The notes under the pieces were generated by a model. The model saw only the letters and a list, made by a program, of their open reading frames with translations, made no database searches and was not told where the DNA came from. From NCBI GenBank assembly GCA_027619675.1, contig JAQCHG010000179.1:1-5224 (forward strand): DNA of 5,224 nucleotides, written 5' to 3'. How positions within the stretch are numbered: position 1 is the stretch's first letter; the number at the start of each line of letters is the position of its first letter. Made by a program: the position numbers and the translations under genes. Source of the stretch: Cyanobacteriota bacterium. Lineage in GTDB: Bacteria > Cyanobacteriota > Cyanobacteriia > Phormidesmidales > Phormidesmidaceae. This document shows, in pieces, positions 1 to 5,224 of the stretch.

Positions 1-45
1 CTAAGCTCCTGGTTCGTCGGTGTGACCGCGTCAGTCCTGACTTGG

Positions 46-64
46 GCAAGCAAATTTCTGCTGC
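46..64 (+). other. Small hairpin 1 in the pheT upstream region
   Basis: GCA-A-GCA (46-52, with A49 bulged) pairs with TGCTGC (59-64), closing a six-base loop at 53-58. This gives six Watson-Crick pairs. It is short, and only its place in a row of hairpins makes it noteworthy. Confidence 0.35.
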
Positions 65-70
65 AACCTT

Positions 71-125
71 CCCTAGGTCATCCAGAGGACCCAAATCCTC
101 GGTAGACTGGCCTTTGGGCTTAGGG
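71..125 (+). other. Long irregular hairpin 2 in the pheT upstream region
   Basis: The base of the arm pairs 71-79 with 117-125 over nine positions, including two G.U pairs (76/120 and 78/118). The tip pairs GAGGA (85-89) with TCCTC (96-100) around a six-base loop, and CCA (82-84) can pair with TGG (108-110) across an asymmetric bulge. The G.U pairs hold only if the + strand is the RNA. Assignment is by hand pairing, not by computed folding. Confidence 0.42.
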
Positions 126-132
126 ACTATCC

Positions 133-170
133 GGCCTACCCAGGTTTCCTTAACGAGACTTGGGTAGGTC
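133..170 (+). other. Strong 16-bp hairpin 3 in the pheT upstream region
   Basis: Positions 133-148 pair without interruption with 155-170 around the six-base loop CTTAAC (149-154). Thirteen pairs are Watson-Crick and three are G.U (134/169, 143/160, 146/157). On the - strand those three become A.C mismatches, so the element reads as + strand RNA structure. No run of T follows it, so it is not a classical intrinsic terminator. Its 3' edge (167-170) can alternatively pair with 194-197 as part of another stem. Confidence 0.5.
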
Positions 171-201
171 CGCGAGCGGCTGCCACCCACCCGGACCCTC
201 C

Positions 202-230
202 CCTGGTGCCGGGTTCCAGGCTTTTGGCAC
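202..230 (+). other. Overlapping alternative stems 4a/4b
   Basis: CCTGG (202-206) can pair with CCAGG (216-220), and GTGCC (206-210) can pair with GGCAC (226-230). Each stem is five perfect pairs. They share base 206 and interleave, so they would be either alternatives or a pseudoknot. Stems this short arise easily by chance in G+C-rich DNA, so confidence is low. Confidence 0.28.
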
Positions 231-311
231 AATGAATCCAGGCTGAGCCCGCTGCTCCCCTGTCCCTTTGATCCCCTGGTCCATTTCCCCGTTCTATCCC
301 CAGTCGATTCG

Positions 312-2759
312 ATGCGTATTTCCCTCAACTGGTTAAAAGATCTCGTCGCGGTGGATCTCTCCCCCGAAGCCCTCGCCGACGCCCTAACCATGGCCGGGTT
401 TGAGGTGGAAGACATCGAAGACCGCCGTACCTGGGCCGATGGCGTGGTGATTGGTCGGGTGGTAGACCGCCAACCCCACCCCGACGCCGAGAAGCTCAGC
501 GTTTGCCAAGTGGACATCGGGGCTGAAAATCCCTCCACTATCGTTTGCGGGGCCGCCAATGTGCGGGCGGATATCTACGTCGCCGTGGCCACCGTCAGCA
601 CCCATTTGCCCATCGTGGACCTCACCATCAAACCCCGCAAACTGCGGGGGGTGCCCTCCGAGGGCATGATCTGTTCCCTGGCGGAGGTGGGGTTAGCGAA
701 GGACTCCGCAGGCATCCACATTTTTGAGGCCGACACCCTCACCGTGGGCAACGATGCCCGTCCCCTGCTGGGGCTGGATGACGTGGTGCTGGATGTCACC
801 TCCACCGCCAACCGGGCCGATGCCCTCAGCATGGTGGGCATTGCCCGCGAGGTGGCCGCCATCACCGGGGCAGACTTGAAGTTGCCCGCTCCCCCTGCCG
901 CCGCCCCCAGCGGTAGCGGCACGGGGGTCACCGTGGGCCTCAGCGACCCCAAAGCTTGCCCCATCTACATCGCCACGGAATTAGAAAACATCCGCATCGG
1001 CCCCTCCCCCGCTTGGCTGCAACAGCGCTTGCAGGCGGCAGGCACCCGGCCCATTAACAACATTGTGGATATCACCAACTATGTGCTGCTGGAGTGGGGC
1101 CAACCCCTCCACGCCTTCGATCGCGATCGCCTCGCCACCGCTGCGGGCCAAGCCGACTTCACCCTCGGGGTGCACTACGCCCGAGGGGGGGAAACCTTAA
1201 CCACCCTGGACAGCCAGGATAGAACGCTGGAAGCAGAAACCCTGCTGATTACCGCCAGCGATCGCCCCGTGGCTCTGGCCGGGGTGATGGGGGGCGAAGC
1301 CACCGAAGTCCACGACGGCACCCAAACGGTGTTGCTAGAAGCGGCCTACTTCGATTCCGCCGCCATCCGCAAGTCTGCCCGCAGCCAGGGCCTCCGCACC
1401 GAAGCCTCCGCCCGCTACGAGCGGGGGGTGAACCCGGCGGAACTGGACCTAGCCTGTCAGCGCGCCCTGCAACTGATGGGGGAATTAGCGGGTGCCCAGG
1501 TGGTGGCCCAGCAGCGGGACATCACCGCCGCCGGGGACATCAACCCCACCCGTACCCTCACCCTGCGGGTGGAGCGGGTGCAGGCGGTGCTGGGGCCAGT
1601 GACAGACTTGGGGCCAGAGCCAACGGCGATTCCCAGCGATCGCATCCAAGCAACCCTCACCACCCTGGGCTGCACCGTCACCCCCACGGACACCGAAGGC
1701 GTCTGGACCGTGCAGGTACCCCCCTACCGCTACCGCGATCTAGAACGGGAAATTGACCTGATCGAAGAGGTGGCCCGCATCTACGGCTACGACCACTTCG
1801 CCAACACCCTGCCCCAGGAAGCCGCAGGCGGAGCCCTGTCGCCGGAGGCCGCCCTCTCCCGCAAACTACGGGAATCCCTGCGGGGGGCGGGGCTGACGGA
1901 ACTGCTGCACTATTCCCTCACCAAGCCCGAGTCCCCCCAGCAGGTGGTGCTGGCGAACCCCCTATTCACGGAATATTCCGCCCTGCGCACGGACCTGATT
2001 GACGGCATGATCGACGCCTTCCAGTTCAACCTGGAGCAGGGCAACGGGCCGCTGAACGGCTTTGAAATTGGCCGCGTCTTCTCCCAGCAGGACAACGGGG
2101 TGGACGAACAGGAGATCGTAGGCGGCATCCTCGGCGGCGATGCCCGCCACGGGCTGTGGACCAACGGCGGCAAAGGGGAACCCATGTCCTGGTTTGAGGC
2201 CAAGGGGGTTCTGGAAGCAGTGTTCCGGCGGCTAGGGCTGACCGGGGTGGACTATCGCCCCGAGGCTGACGACGATCGCCTCCATCCCGGTCGTACCGCT
2301 GGGCTGTGGGTGCGGGGGCGCATGCGCCTGGGCACCTTCGGCCAACTCCATCCCCAACTGTGCCAACAGCGGGATCTGCCCCCTGAAATCTATGTGTTCC
2401 AACTCCATTGGTCGGTGCTGGTCACCTGCCTCGCCAGCGATCGCCGCAAGGCGGTGAAGTTCAGCCCCTACTCCACCTATCCTGCCAGCGATCGCGACCT
2501 GGCCTTCTACGCCCCCATCGACACGGCGGTGGCGGAGTTGCAGAAGGTGATGACCAAAACTGGCGGCAAGCTGCTAGATTCCATCACCCTGTTTGATGAC
2601 TATCGGGGGGAATCAGTGCCGGAGGGCCAGCGCAGCCTCGCCTTCCGGCTGGTGTACCGGGCCAGCGATCGCACCCTCACCGATGAAGACGTGGATCCCG
2701 TCCACCAAAAAGTCCGCGCCGCCCTAGAAAAACAATTCCAGGTCACCCTCCGCAGCTAA
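312..2759 (+). CDS. pheT: Phenylalanyl-tRNA synthetase beta subunit (PheT)
   Basis: This is the beta chain of the cytoplasmic alpha2-beta2 enzyme that charges tRNA-Phe with phenylalanine and edits mischarged tyrosine. It has 815 residues, a usual full length for the bacterial family. Visible domains in order: the typical start [12 protein letters not shown]; an OB-fold tRNA-binding domain at about 39-149; a Pro/Ala-rich linker near 192-203; the B3/B4 editing domain at about 215-385, with GQPLHAFD (263-270), GVMGG (324-328) and [14 protein letters not shown] (362-375); B5 at about 412-490, ending in [22 protein letters not shown]; the catalytic-like core at about 495-700; and a C-terminal ferredoxin-fold anticodon-binding domain at about 718-815. 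T255, H267 and E343 probably match the known editing pocket, by inference from motif position. ATG 312 fits the family start, although no Shine-Dalgarno precedes it. pheS is not visible beside it; separate pheS and pheT are common in cyanobacteria. Confidence 0.98.
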   Translation: MRISLNWLKDLVAVDLSPEALADALTMAGFEVEDIEDRRTWADGVVIGRVVDRQPHPDAEKLSVCQVDIGAENPSTIVCGAANVRADIYVAVATVSTHLPIVDLTIKPRKLRGVPSEGMICSLAEVGLAKDSAGIHIFEADTLTVGNDARPLLGLDDVVLDVTSTANRADALSMVGIAREVAAITGADLKLPAPPAAAPSGSGTGVTVGLSDPKACPIYIATELENIRIGPSPAWLQQRLQAAGTRPINNIVDITNYVLLEWGQPLHAFDRDRLATAAGQADFTLGVHYARGGETLTTLDSQDRTLEAETLLITASDRPVALAGVMGGEATEVHDGTQTVLLEAAYFDSAAIRKSARSQGLRTEASARYERGVNPAELDLACQRALQLMGELAGAQVVAQQRDITAAGDINPTRTLTLRVERVQAVLGPVTDLGPEPTAIPSDRIQATLTTLGCTVTPTDTEGVWTVQVPPYRYRDLEREIDLIEEVARIYGYDHFANTLPQEAAGGALSPEAALSRKLRESLRGAGLTELLHYSLTKPESPQQVVLANPLFTEYSALRTDLIDGMIDAFQFNLEQGNGPLNGFEIGRVFSQQDNGVDEQEIVGGILGGDARHGLWTNGGKGEPMSWFEAKGVLEAVFRRLGLTGVDYRPEADDDRLHPGRTAGLWVRGRMRLGTFGQLHPQLCQQRDLPPEIYVFQLHWSVLVTCLASDRRKAVKFSPYSTYPASDRDLAFYAPIDTAVAELQKVMTKTGGKLLDSITLFDDYRGESVPEGQRSLAFRLVYRASDRTLTDEDVDPVHQKVRAALEKQFQVTLRS

Positions 2760-2760
2760 G

Positions 2761-2797
2761 CCACAGTTACCAAACCAAGCTGACTGGGTAACTTTGG
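2761..2797 (+). repeat. Inverted repeat just after the pheT stop codon
   Basis: CCA-c-AGTTACC (2761-2771) is complementary to GGTAACT-t-TGG (2787-2797): seven perfect pairs, one mismatch, then three more pairs, around a 15-base loop. It begins one base after the pheT stop codon. No T-run follows, so a Rho-independent terminator is unlikely. Its 3' arm overlaps the first two bases of the purine-rich GGAAGGA at 2796-2802, so it could affect mRNA stability or translation of the next gene. Confidence 0.5.
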
Positions 2798-2802
2798 AAG
2801 GA
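2796..2802 (+). promoter_or_regulatory. Purine-rich, Shine-Dalgarno-like GGAAGGA
   Basis: This is one of the few Shine-Dalgarno-like stretches ahead of a gene in the window. It ends one base before ATG 2804, which is too close for normal spacing unless only its first three bases are used. A second candidate, AAGGGA at 2824-2829, sits 10 bases before ATG 2840. Neither settles the start of the glycosyltransferase by itself; protein similarity favours 2840. Confidence 0.3.
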
Positions 2803-2839
2803 CATGGGTACGGCAAGGTTGCCAAGGGATCCCCCACCG

Positions 2840-3832
2840 ATGAACTGGCCATCGATTTCCGTCATTATCCCCACCTACCAGCGGGAAGCGGTGCTCTGTG
2901 CCTCCGTGGATGAGGCCCTGCGCCAGAACTATCCCAACTTTGAGGTGCTGGTGGTGGATCAAACCCAGCAGCACCAACCCGACACCCAAGCCCACCTGCA
3001 ACACCTAGCGGCAGTGGGCAAAATCCAGTGGTACCGGGTGGCCTGGGCCAGCCTCCCCGCCGCCCGTAACTACGGCATCGCCCAGGCCAGCGGAGACATC
3101 ATCCTCTTCATCGATGACGACGTGGAGCTACCGCCGGGGTATCTGCAAGCCCACGCCGAAGAATTCTTAGCCCATCCCGAAGCGGGGGCCGTGGCCGGAC
3201 GGGTCTTTGACCGCATGAAGTTGGCCGATCGCCCCGATTTAGAAATCGAGGACCTCCCCCCCGAAGCCATGGATCCGGGCATCGCTTGGTACTACATCGA
3301 TTTGGTCCATACCGTCAAACCCCAGCGGGTGCTGACGGCGCGGGGCTGCAACATGGCCTACCGCCGGGATGTGTTCACGAAACACGGCCTCTGCTTTGAC
3401 GAACGCTTCCGGGGCAACGCCGTGCGGGAAGAGTCAGACTTTTGCCTACAACTGCGGCGCACGGGCTACATCGTTTGGTACTCCCCCAAGGCCCATCTCG
3501 TCCACTTGGGGGAAGAAACCGGGGGCTGCCACGACATCACCACGCGATCGCTCAAATACCAAATCACTTTCTACCACAATCACTTTTTGCTAGGGCTCAA
3601 AAACCTCACCCCCTGGCAAGCGGTTCGATTGTTTGCCCGCCTGTTTGACTGCCACGTGCTAGGCAATCCTCCCTGCTACAAGAGCGGTTCCCCCATCAAG
3701 ATCATCACCCGCTTTGGTTTCTACTGCCTCGGCTTTCTGGATGCGGTGTGGACCTTGGTGAAAACGGGCGATCGCCATCGGTTATACACCAGTTCTCCTC
3801 CAGTACCCGAAACGCAACAGGCCGCCGCGTAA
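2840..3832 (+). CDS. Family 2 glycosyltransferase, probably HpsN-like (hormogonium polysaccharide)
   Basis: This is an inverting GT-A glycosyltransferase of 330 residues, predicted to transfer a sugar from a nucleotide donor to a polysaccharide intermediate on the cytoplasmic side of the membrane. Visible motifs: SVIIPTYQRE (7-16), opening the nucleotide-binding fold; VVDQT (38-42); the metal-binding DDD in LFIDDDVELPPG (89-100); RGCNMAYRR (168-176); and EESD (197-200), which carries the likely catalytic acidic residue. A hydrophobic stretch at about 293-307 may touch the membrane. From memory, the overall sequence resembles the cyanobacterial HpsN group; this was not checked by search. ATG 2804 would add 12 residues (MGTARLPRDPPP), which the family normally lacks, so I prefer 2840. 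The gene starts 80 bases after pheT and is followed on the same strand by two more putative glycosyltransferases. It carries two HIP1 sites. Confidence 0.9.
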   Translation: MNWPSISVIIPTYQREAVLCASVDEALRQNYPNFEVLVVDQTQQHQPDTQAHLQHLAAVGKIQWYRVAWASLPAARNYGIAQASGDIILFIDDDVELPPGYLQAHAEEFLAHPEAGAVAGRVFDRMKLADRPDLEIEDLPPEAMDPGIAWYYIDLVHTVKPQRVLTARGCNMAYRRDVFTKHGLCFDERFRGNAVREESDFCLQLRRTGYIVWYSPKAHLVHLGEETGGCHDITTRSLKYQITFYHNHFLLGLKNLTPWQAVRLFARLFDCHVLGNPPCYKSGSPIKIITRFGFYCLGFLDAVWTLVKTGDRHRLYTSSPPVPETQQAAA

Positions 3833-3899
3833 TCTCACCCCCTCCCCATCAGGTCTACGGTGATTGACCTTGAGGCCCGCCCCCCTATTGACCCTGATT

Positions 3900-4748
3900 A
3901 TGAAACCCGTCTGTTTCGTCATCCCCTTCTTCATCCAACCCAAGCATTGGTTTGATCCGCGACCGAGGCGGATGCCCAAGTACTTTGAGTGTTTTCTGCA
4001 CAGCTTTGAAAAAAATGGGCTGGCGGATCTCAAAATTTTCACCAACGCGAATATCCAGCGATCGTGGCGGCAAGGCAGTACCACCACGGAAATTCACCGC
4101 ATGTCCTTCAGGGCCTTCAAACGGCTAATTTCCCAGAAGCTAGATATCAACGCTGACCCGATCACCCCCTATAAGCTATGCGATTTCAAGCCCATGTTTG
4201 GCTTGATATTTGATGATTATTTAAAACCTTATCAATTTTGGGGTTATTGCGATATTGACATGGTCATCGGCCACCTAAAGACCATGATTCCCCCATCGGC
4301 CCTAGAGTCTGCTGACTTGATTACGGTGTCCCGCAAGATCGCAGGCTATATGACGCTGTATAGAAATACCCCAGAAATATCCAACCTATTTCGCAGAAGC
4401 CCCGATTGTGAAAAGGTCCTCCACAGCCGCAAACACTATTGCTTTGATGAGGTCGGCAACCGGAAAGGCATTGTCGCCATGCTGCAAGTGCTGGAACGCA
4501 GCCCAGACATCAAGGTAGCCCGCATTGAAGGGCTCGTACACAACGATTCTGGCTCGATGAATGTGGATCGCGACTGGGTCTACGAATGGCAAGACGGCCA
4601 CCTCATGGATGTCATCGATCAGGTAGAGGTGGGATCGCTCCATTTAGTGAAAAGCAAACGTAGGCAAGATTTTTCGGTCCCATCCTTGAAAGGAGGGCAG
4701 CAGTTTAATCGCATTCAAGTGACGCCCCAGGGCATTGCCTATGGGTAG
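3900..4748 (+). CDS. DUF6625-like protein, putative glycosyltransferase
   Basis: This 282-residue soluble protein has no signal peptide or clear membrane helix. It begins MKPVCFVIPFF, as expected for a Rossmann-like or GT-A strand. Recognisable family blocks are PYKLCDFKP (90-98), FWGYCDIDMVIGH (113-125) with a DxD-like D118-I-D120, GYMTLYRN (149-156), CFDE (181-184), and a tail with HLVKSKR (248-254). I recognise this pattern as the DUF6625 family of uncharacterised proteins found in polysaccharide clusters. A sugar-transfer role rests on the DxD-like motif and the flanking glycosyltransferases; it is not shown. ATG 3900 matches the family start; a TTG at 3864 would add 12 residues and is less likely. 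G+C is lower than in pheT (17 of 60 bases in 4201-4260) and HIP1 is absent, which hints at a different history. No Shine-Dalgarno is visible. Confidence 0.85.
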   Translation: MKPVCFVIPFFIQPKHWFDPRPRRMPKYFECFLHSFEKNGLADLKIFTNANIQRSWRQGSTTTEIHRMSFRAFKRLISQKLDINADPITPYKLCDFKPMFGLIFDDYLKPYQFWGYCDIDMVIGHLKTMIPPSALESADLITVSRKIAGYMTLYRNTPEISNLFRRSPDCEKVLHSRKHYCFDEVGNRKGIVAMLQVLERSPDIKVARIEGLVHNDSGSMNVDRDWVYEWQDGHLMDVIDQVEVGSLHLVKSKRRQDFSVPSLKGGQQFNRIQVTPQGIAYG

Positions 4749-4764
4749 ACCATGCCCGTGGACA

Positions 4765-4839
4765 ATGAACGGTGAACAAGCTATGTATGAACGCCCCCAC
4801 CTGCGACTTAGTAGCCATCGGCAGCCCCCAGTGTTATGA
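4765..4839 (+). CDS. Possible 24-residue leader ORF overlapping the next start
   Basis: ATG 4765 opens a 24-codon frame, with an internal ATG at 4783, that ends in TGA at 4837-4839. It shares the bases ATGA with the start of the following glycosyltransferase gene. Such overlaps often couple translation of neighbouring genes. The peptide (MNGEQAMYERPHLRLSSHRQ, then four more residues) has no recognisable features, no ribosome-binding site is evident, and short frames arise easily by chance. Treat it as a candidate only. Confidence 0.15.
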   Translation: MNGEQAMYERPHLRLSSHRQPPVL

Positions 4840-5224
4840 CCGCTAAACTGAGAATTTTAGTCGCGAGCCACACCTATATTGTGGATCTCAACTGCGAGAA
4901 GTTTCGCACCCTGGCCCAGTTGGAGCCGGGGATTGAGGTGACGGTGGTGGTGCCCAAACGGTGGAAACCGGGCGGGGTGCAAAACCGCATTGTGGAACCC
5001 AAAGGCTGGCAGGACGGATCCTTTCGCGTGGTTCCGGTATCCAATCTCAGTCAAAACAATCAGGGGTTGCTCACCTTTGGTTGGGATCTGGTGTCCCTGC
5101 TGCGACAGTTTCGACCCCAGGTGATTCAGGTAGAGCAGGGCTCCAAGGGGCTGGCCTATGCGGAGTTGATTACCCTAAATCGGCTGCTGGGGCTGAAGGC
5201 GAAGAATCTGTTTTTTACCTGGTG
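4836..5224 (+). CDS. GT-B (family 4-like) glycosyltransferase, N-terminal part, possibly HpsO-like; runs off the right edge
   Basis: 129 codons are visible, from ATG 4836 to the window end. TAG at 4812-4814 blocks any longer in-frame start, so 4836 is the only ATG available upstream. The protein opens with a short beta strand, LRILVASHTYIVD (5-17), then EVTVVVPKRW (about 35-44) and QVIQVEQG (about 99-106). This is the alternating pattern of the acceptor-binding half of a GT-B glycosyltransferase such as family 4. The donor-binding half, with its usual E-x7-E motif, would lie beyond the window, so family membership is not proven. From memory, the sequence resembles cyanobacterial HpsO of hormogonium polysaccharide synthesis. 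It likely acts in the cytoplasm on the same glycan as the two genes before it. No Shine-Dalgarno is seen. Confidence 0.82.
   Translation, partial: MTAKLRILVASHTYIVDLNCEKFRTLAQLEPGIEVTVVVPKRWKPGGVQNRIVEPKGWQDGSFRVVPVSNLSQNNQGLLTFGWDLVSLLRQFRPQVIQVEQGSKGLAYAELITLNRLLGLKAKNLFFTW

Larger units (their letters stand above)
1..311 (+). other. Non-coding, RNA-structure-rich region upstream of pheT
   Basis: No convincing gene lies in these 311 bases. Two frames are open from the left edge (to the stops at 103-105 and 165-167), but their third-codon positions are mixed, unlike the strongly G/C-ending codons of pheT, and their translations show no recognisable domain. Positions 46-230 form successive hairpins when read as + strand RNA. 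Several G.U pairs in them would be A.C mismatches on the other strand, which favours + strand transcription. From about 241 the sequence is a pyrimidine-rich leader up to the pheT start, with no Shine-Dalgarno-like sequence. I see no match to tRNA, 5S rRNA, tmRNA, SRP RNA or RNase P RNA. It could be the 3' part of an unknown small RNA, or an untranslated leader of pheT. No -35/-10 pair is recognisable. Confidence 0.5.
1123..3775. repeat. Eight HIP1 palindromes (GCGATCGC)
   Basis: Exact GCGATCGC octamers lie at 1123-1130, 1258-1265, 1636-1643, 2437-2444, 2488-2495 and 2665-2672 in pheT, and at 3544-3551 and 3768-3775 in the family 2 glycosyltransferase gene. Chance would give roughly 0.1 to 0.2 in a window of this size and composition. 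HIP1 is known to be strongly over-represented in many cyanobacterial genomes. Five of the pheT copies share the longer form CCAGCGATCGC. None occurs after 3775. Confidence 0.9.

Noticed and set aside
1..167. Frames open from the left edge (to stops at 103-105 and 165-167) as the C-terminus of an upstream gene
   Set aside because: Codon third positions are not G/C-biased as in pheT, the translations show no recognisable motif, and the same stretch is better explained by hairpins. A short true gene end before 105 cannot be excluded.
133..170. 16-bp hairpin as an intrinsic terminator
   Set aside because: No T-run follows the stem on either strand.
224..300. TTGGCA at 224-229 as a -35 box for pheT
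   Set aside because: No -10-like hexamer lies 16-18 bases downstream; the sequence there is G/C-rich.
1185..1191. Seven-G run in pheT as a slippage or frameshift site
   Set aside because: The frame continues through conserved PheT sequence on both sides, so there is no sign of a shift. The seven-C run at 3256-3262 is likewise in a frame that stays intact.
3864..3891. TTGACC (3864) and TATTGA (3886) as a promoter for the DUF6625 gene, with an ATTGACC direct repeat
   Set aside because: The -10 candidate matches only three of six consensus bases and lies too close to ATG 3900 for a normal leader. The short repeat is within chance.
384..5054. Many other open frames, mostly on the - strand, inside the four genes
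   Set aside because: They are antisense or offset shadows of G+C-rich coding sequence with no family resemblance.
1..5224. tRNA, rRNA, CRISPR array, insertion sequence, attachment site or replication origin
   Set aside because: No cloverleaf, rRNA core, regularly spaced repeat, transposase motif or terminal inverted repeat with a target duplication was found by reading.

Overview
The window looks like cyanobacterial chromosome. Two things point there. The octamer GCGATCGC (HIP1, the abundant cyanobacterial palindrome) occurs eight times between 1123 and 3775, where chance would give well under one. The encoded proteins also resemble cyanobacterial families. G+C is high in the first gene (43 of 60 bases in 841-900), and genes start largely without strong Shine-Dalgarno sequences. 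If the two flanking glycosyltransferases really belong to the hormogonium-polysaccharide (Hps) group, a filamentous, gliding cyanobacterium is likely; that is inference.

Layout: 1-311 holds no convincing gene. It can fold into a series of hairpins on the + strand (46-64, 71-125, 133-170, 202-230), followed by a pyrimidine-rich leader. pheT, a complete phenylalanyl-tRNA synthetase beta subunit, runs 312-2759. After an 80-base gap containing an inverted repeat comes a family 2 glycosyltransferase (best start 2840, end 3832). After a further 67 bases comes a DUF6625-like putative glycosyltransferase (3900-4748), with lower G+C and no HIP1 site. After 87 bases, with a possible tiny ORF that overlaps the next start, comes the N-terminal part of a GT-B-type (family 4-like) glycosyltransferase (4836 to the right edge). 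All genes are on the + strand.

How the genes work together: pheT is a housekeeping translation gene and appears to be a neighbour rather than a partner. The three downstream genes look like the start of a surface or exopolysaccharide assembly cluster. A GT-A enzyme, a DUF6625 protein with a DxD-like motif, and a GT-B enzyme may each add a sugar to one growing glycan. No obvious intrinsic terminator separates pheT from this cluster.

Nothing here is clearly a new system. The best leads are the structured non-coding region ahead of pheT, the DUF6625 protein between two glycosyltransferases, and the hairpin next to the ribosome-binding site between pheT and the first glycosyltransferase.
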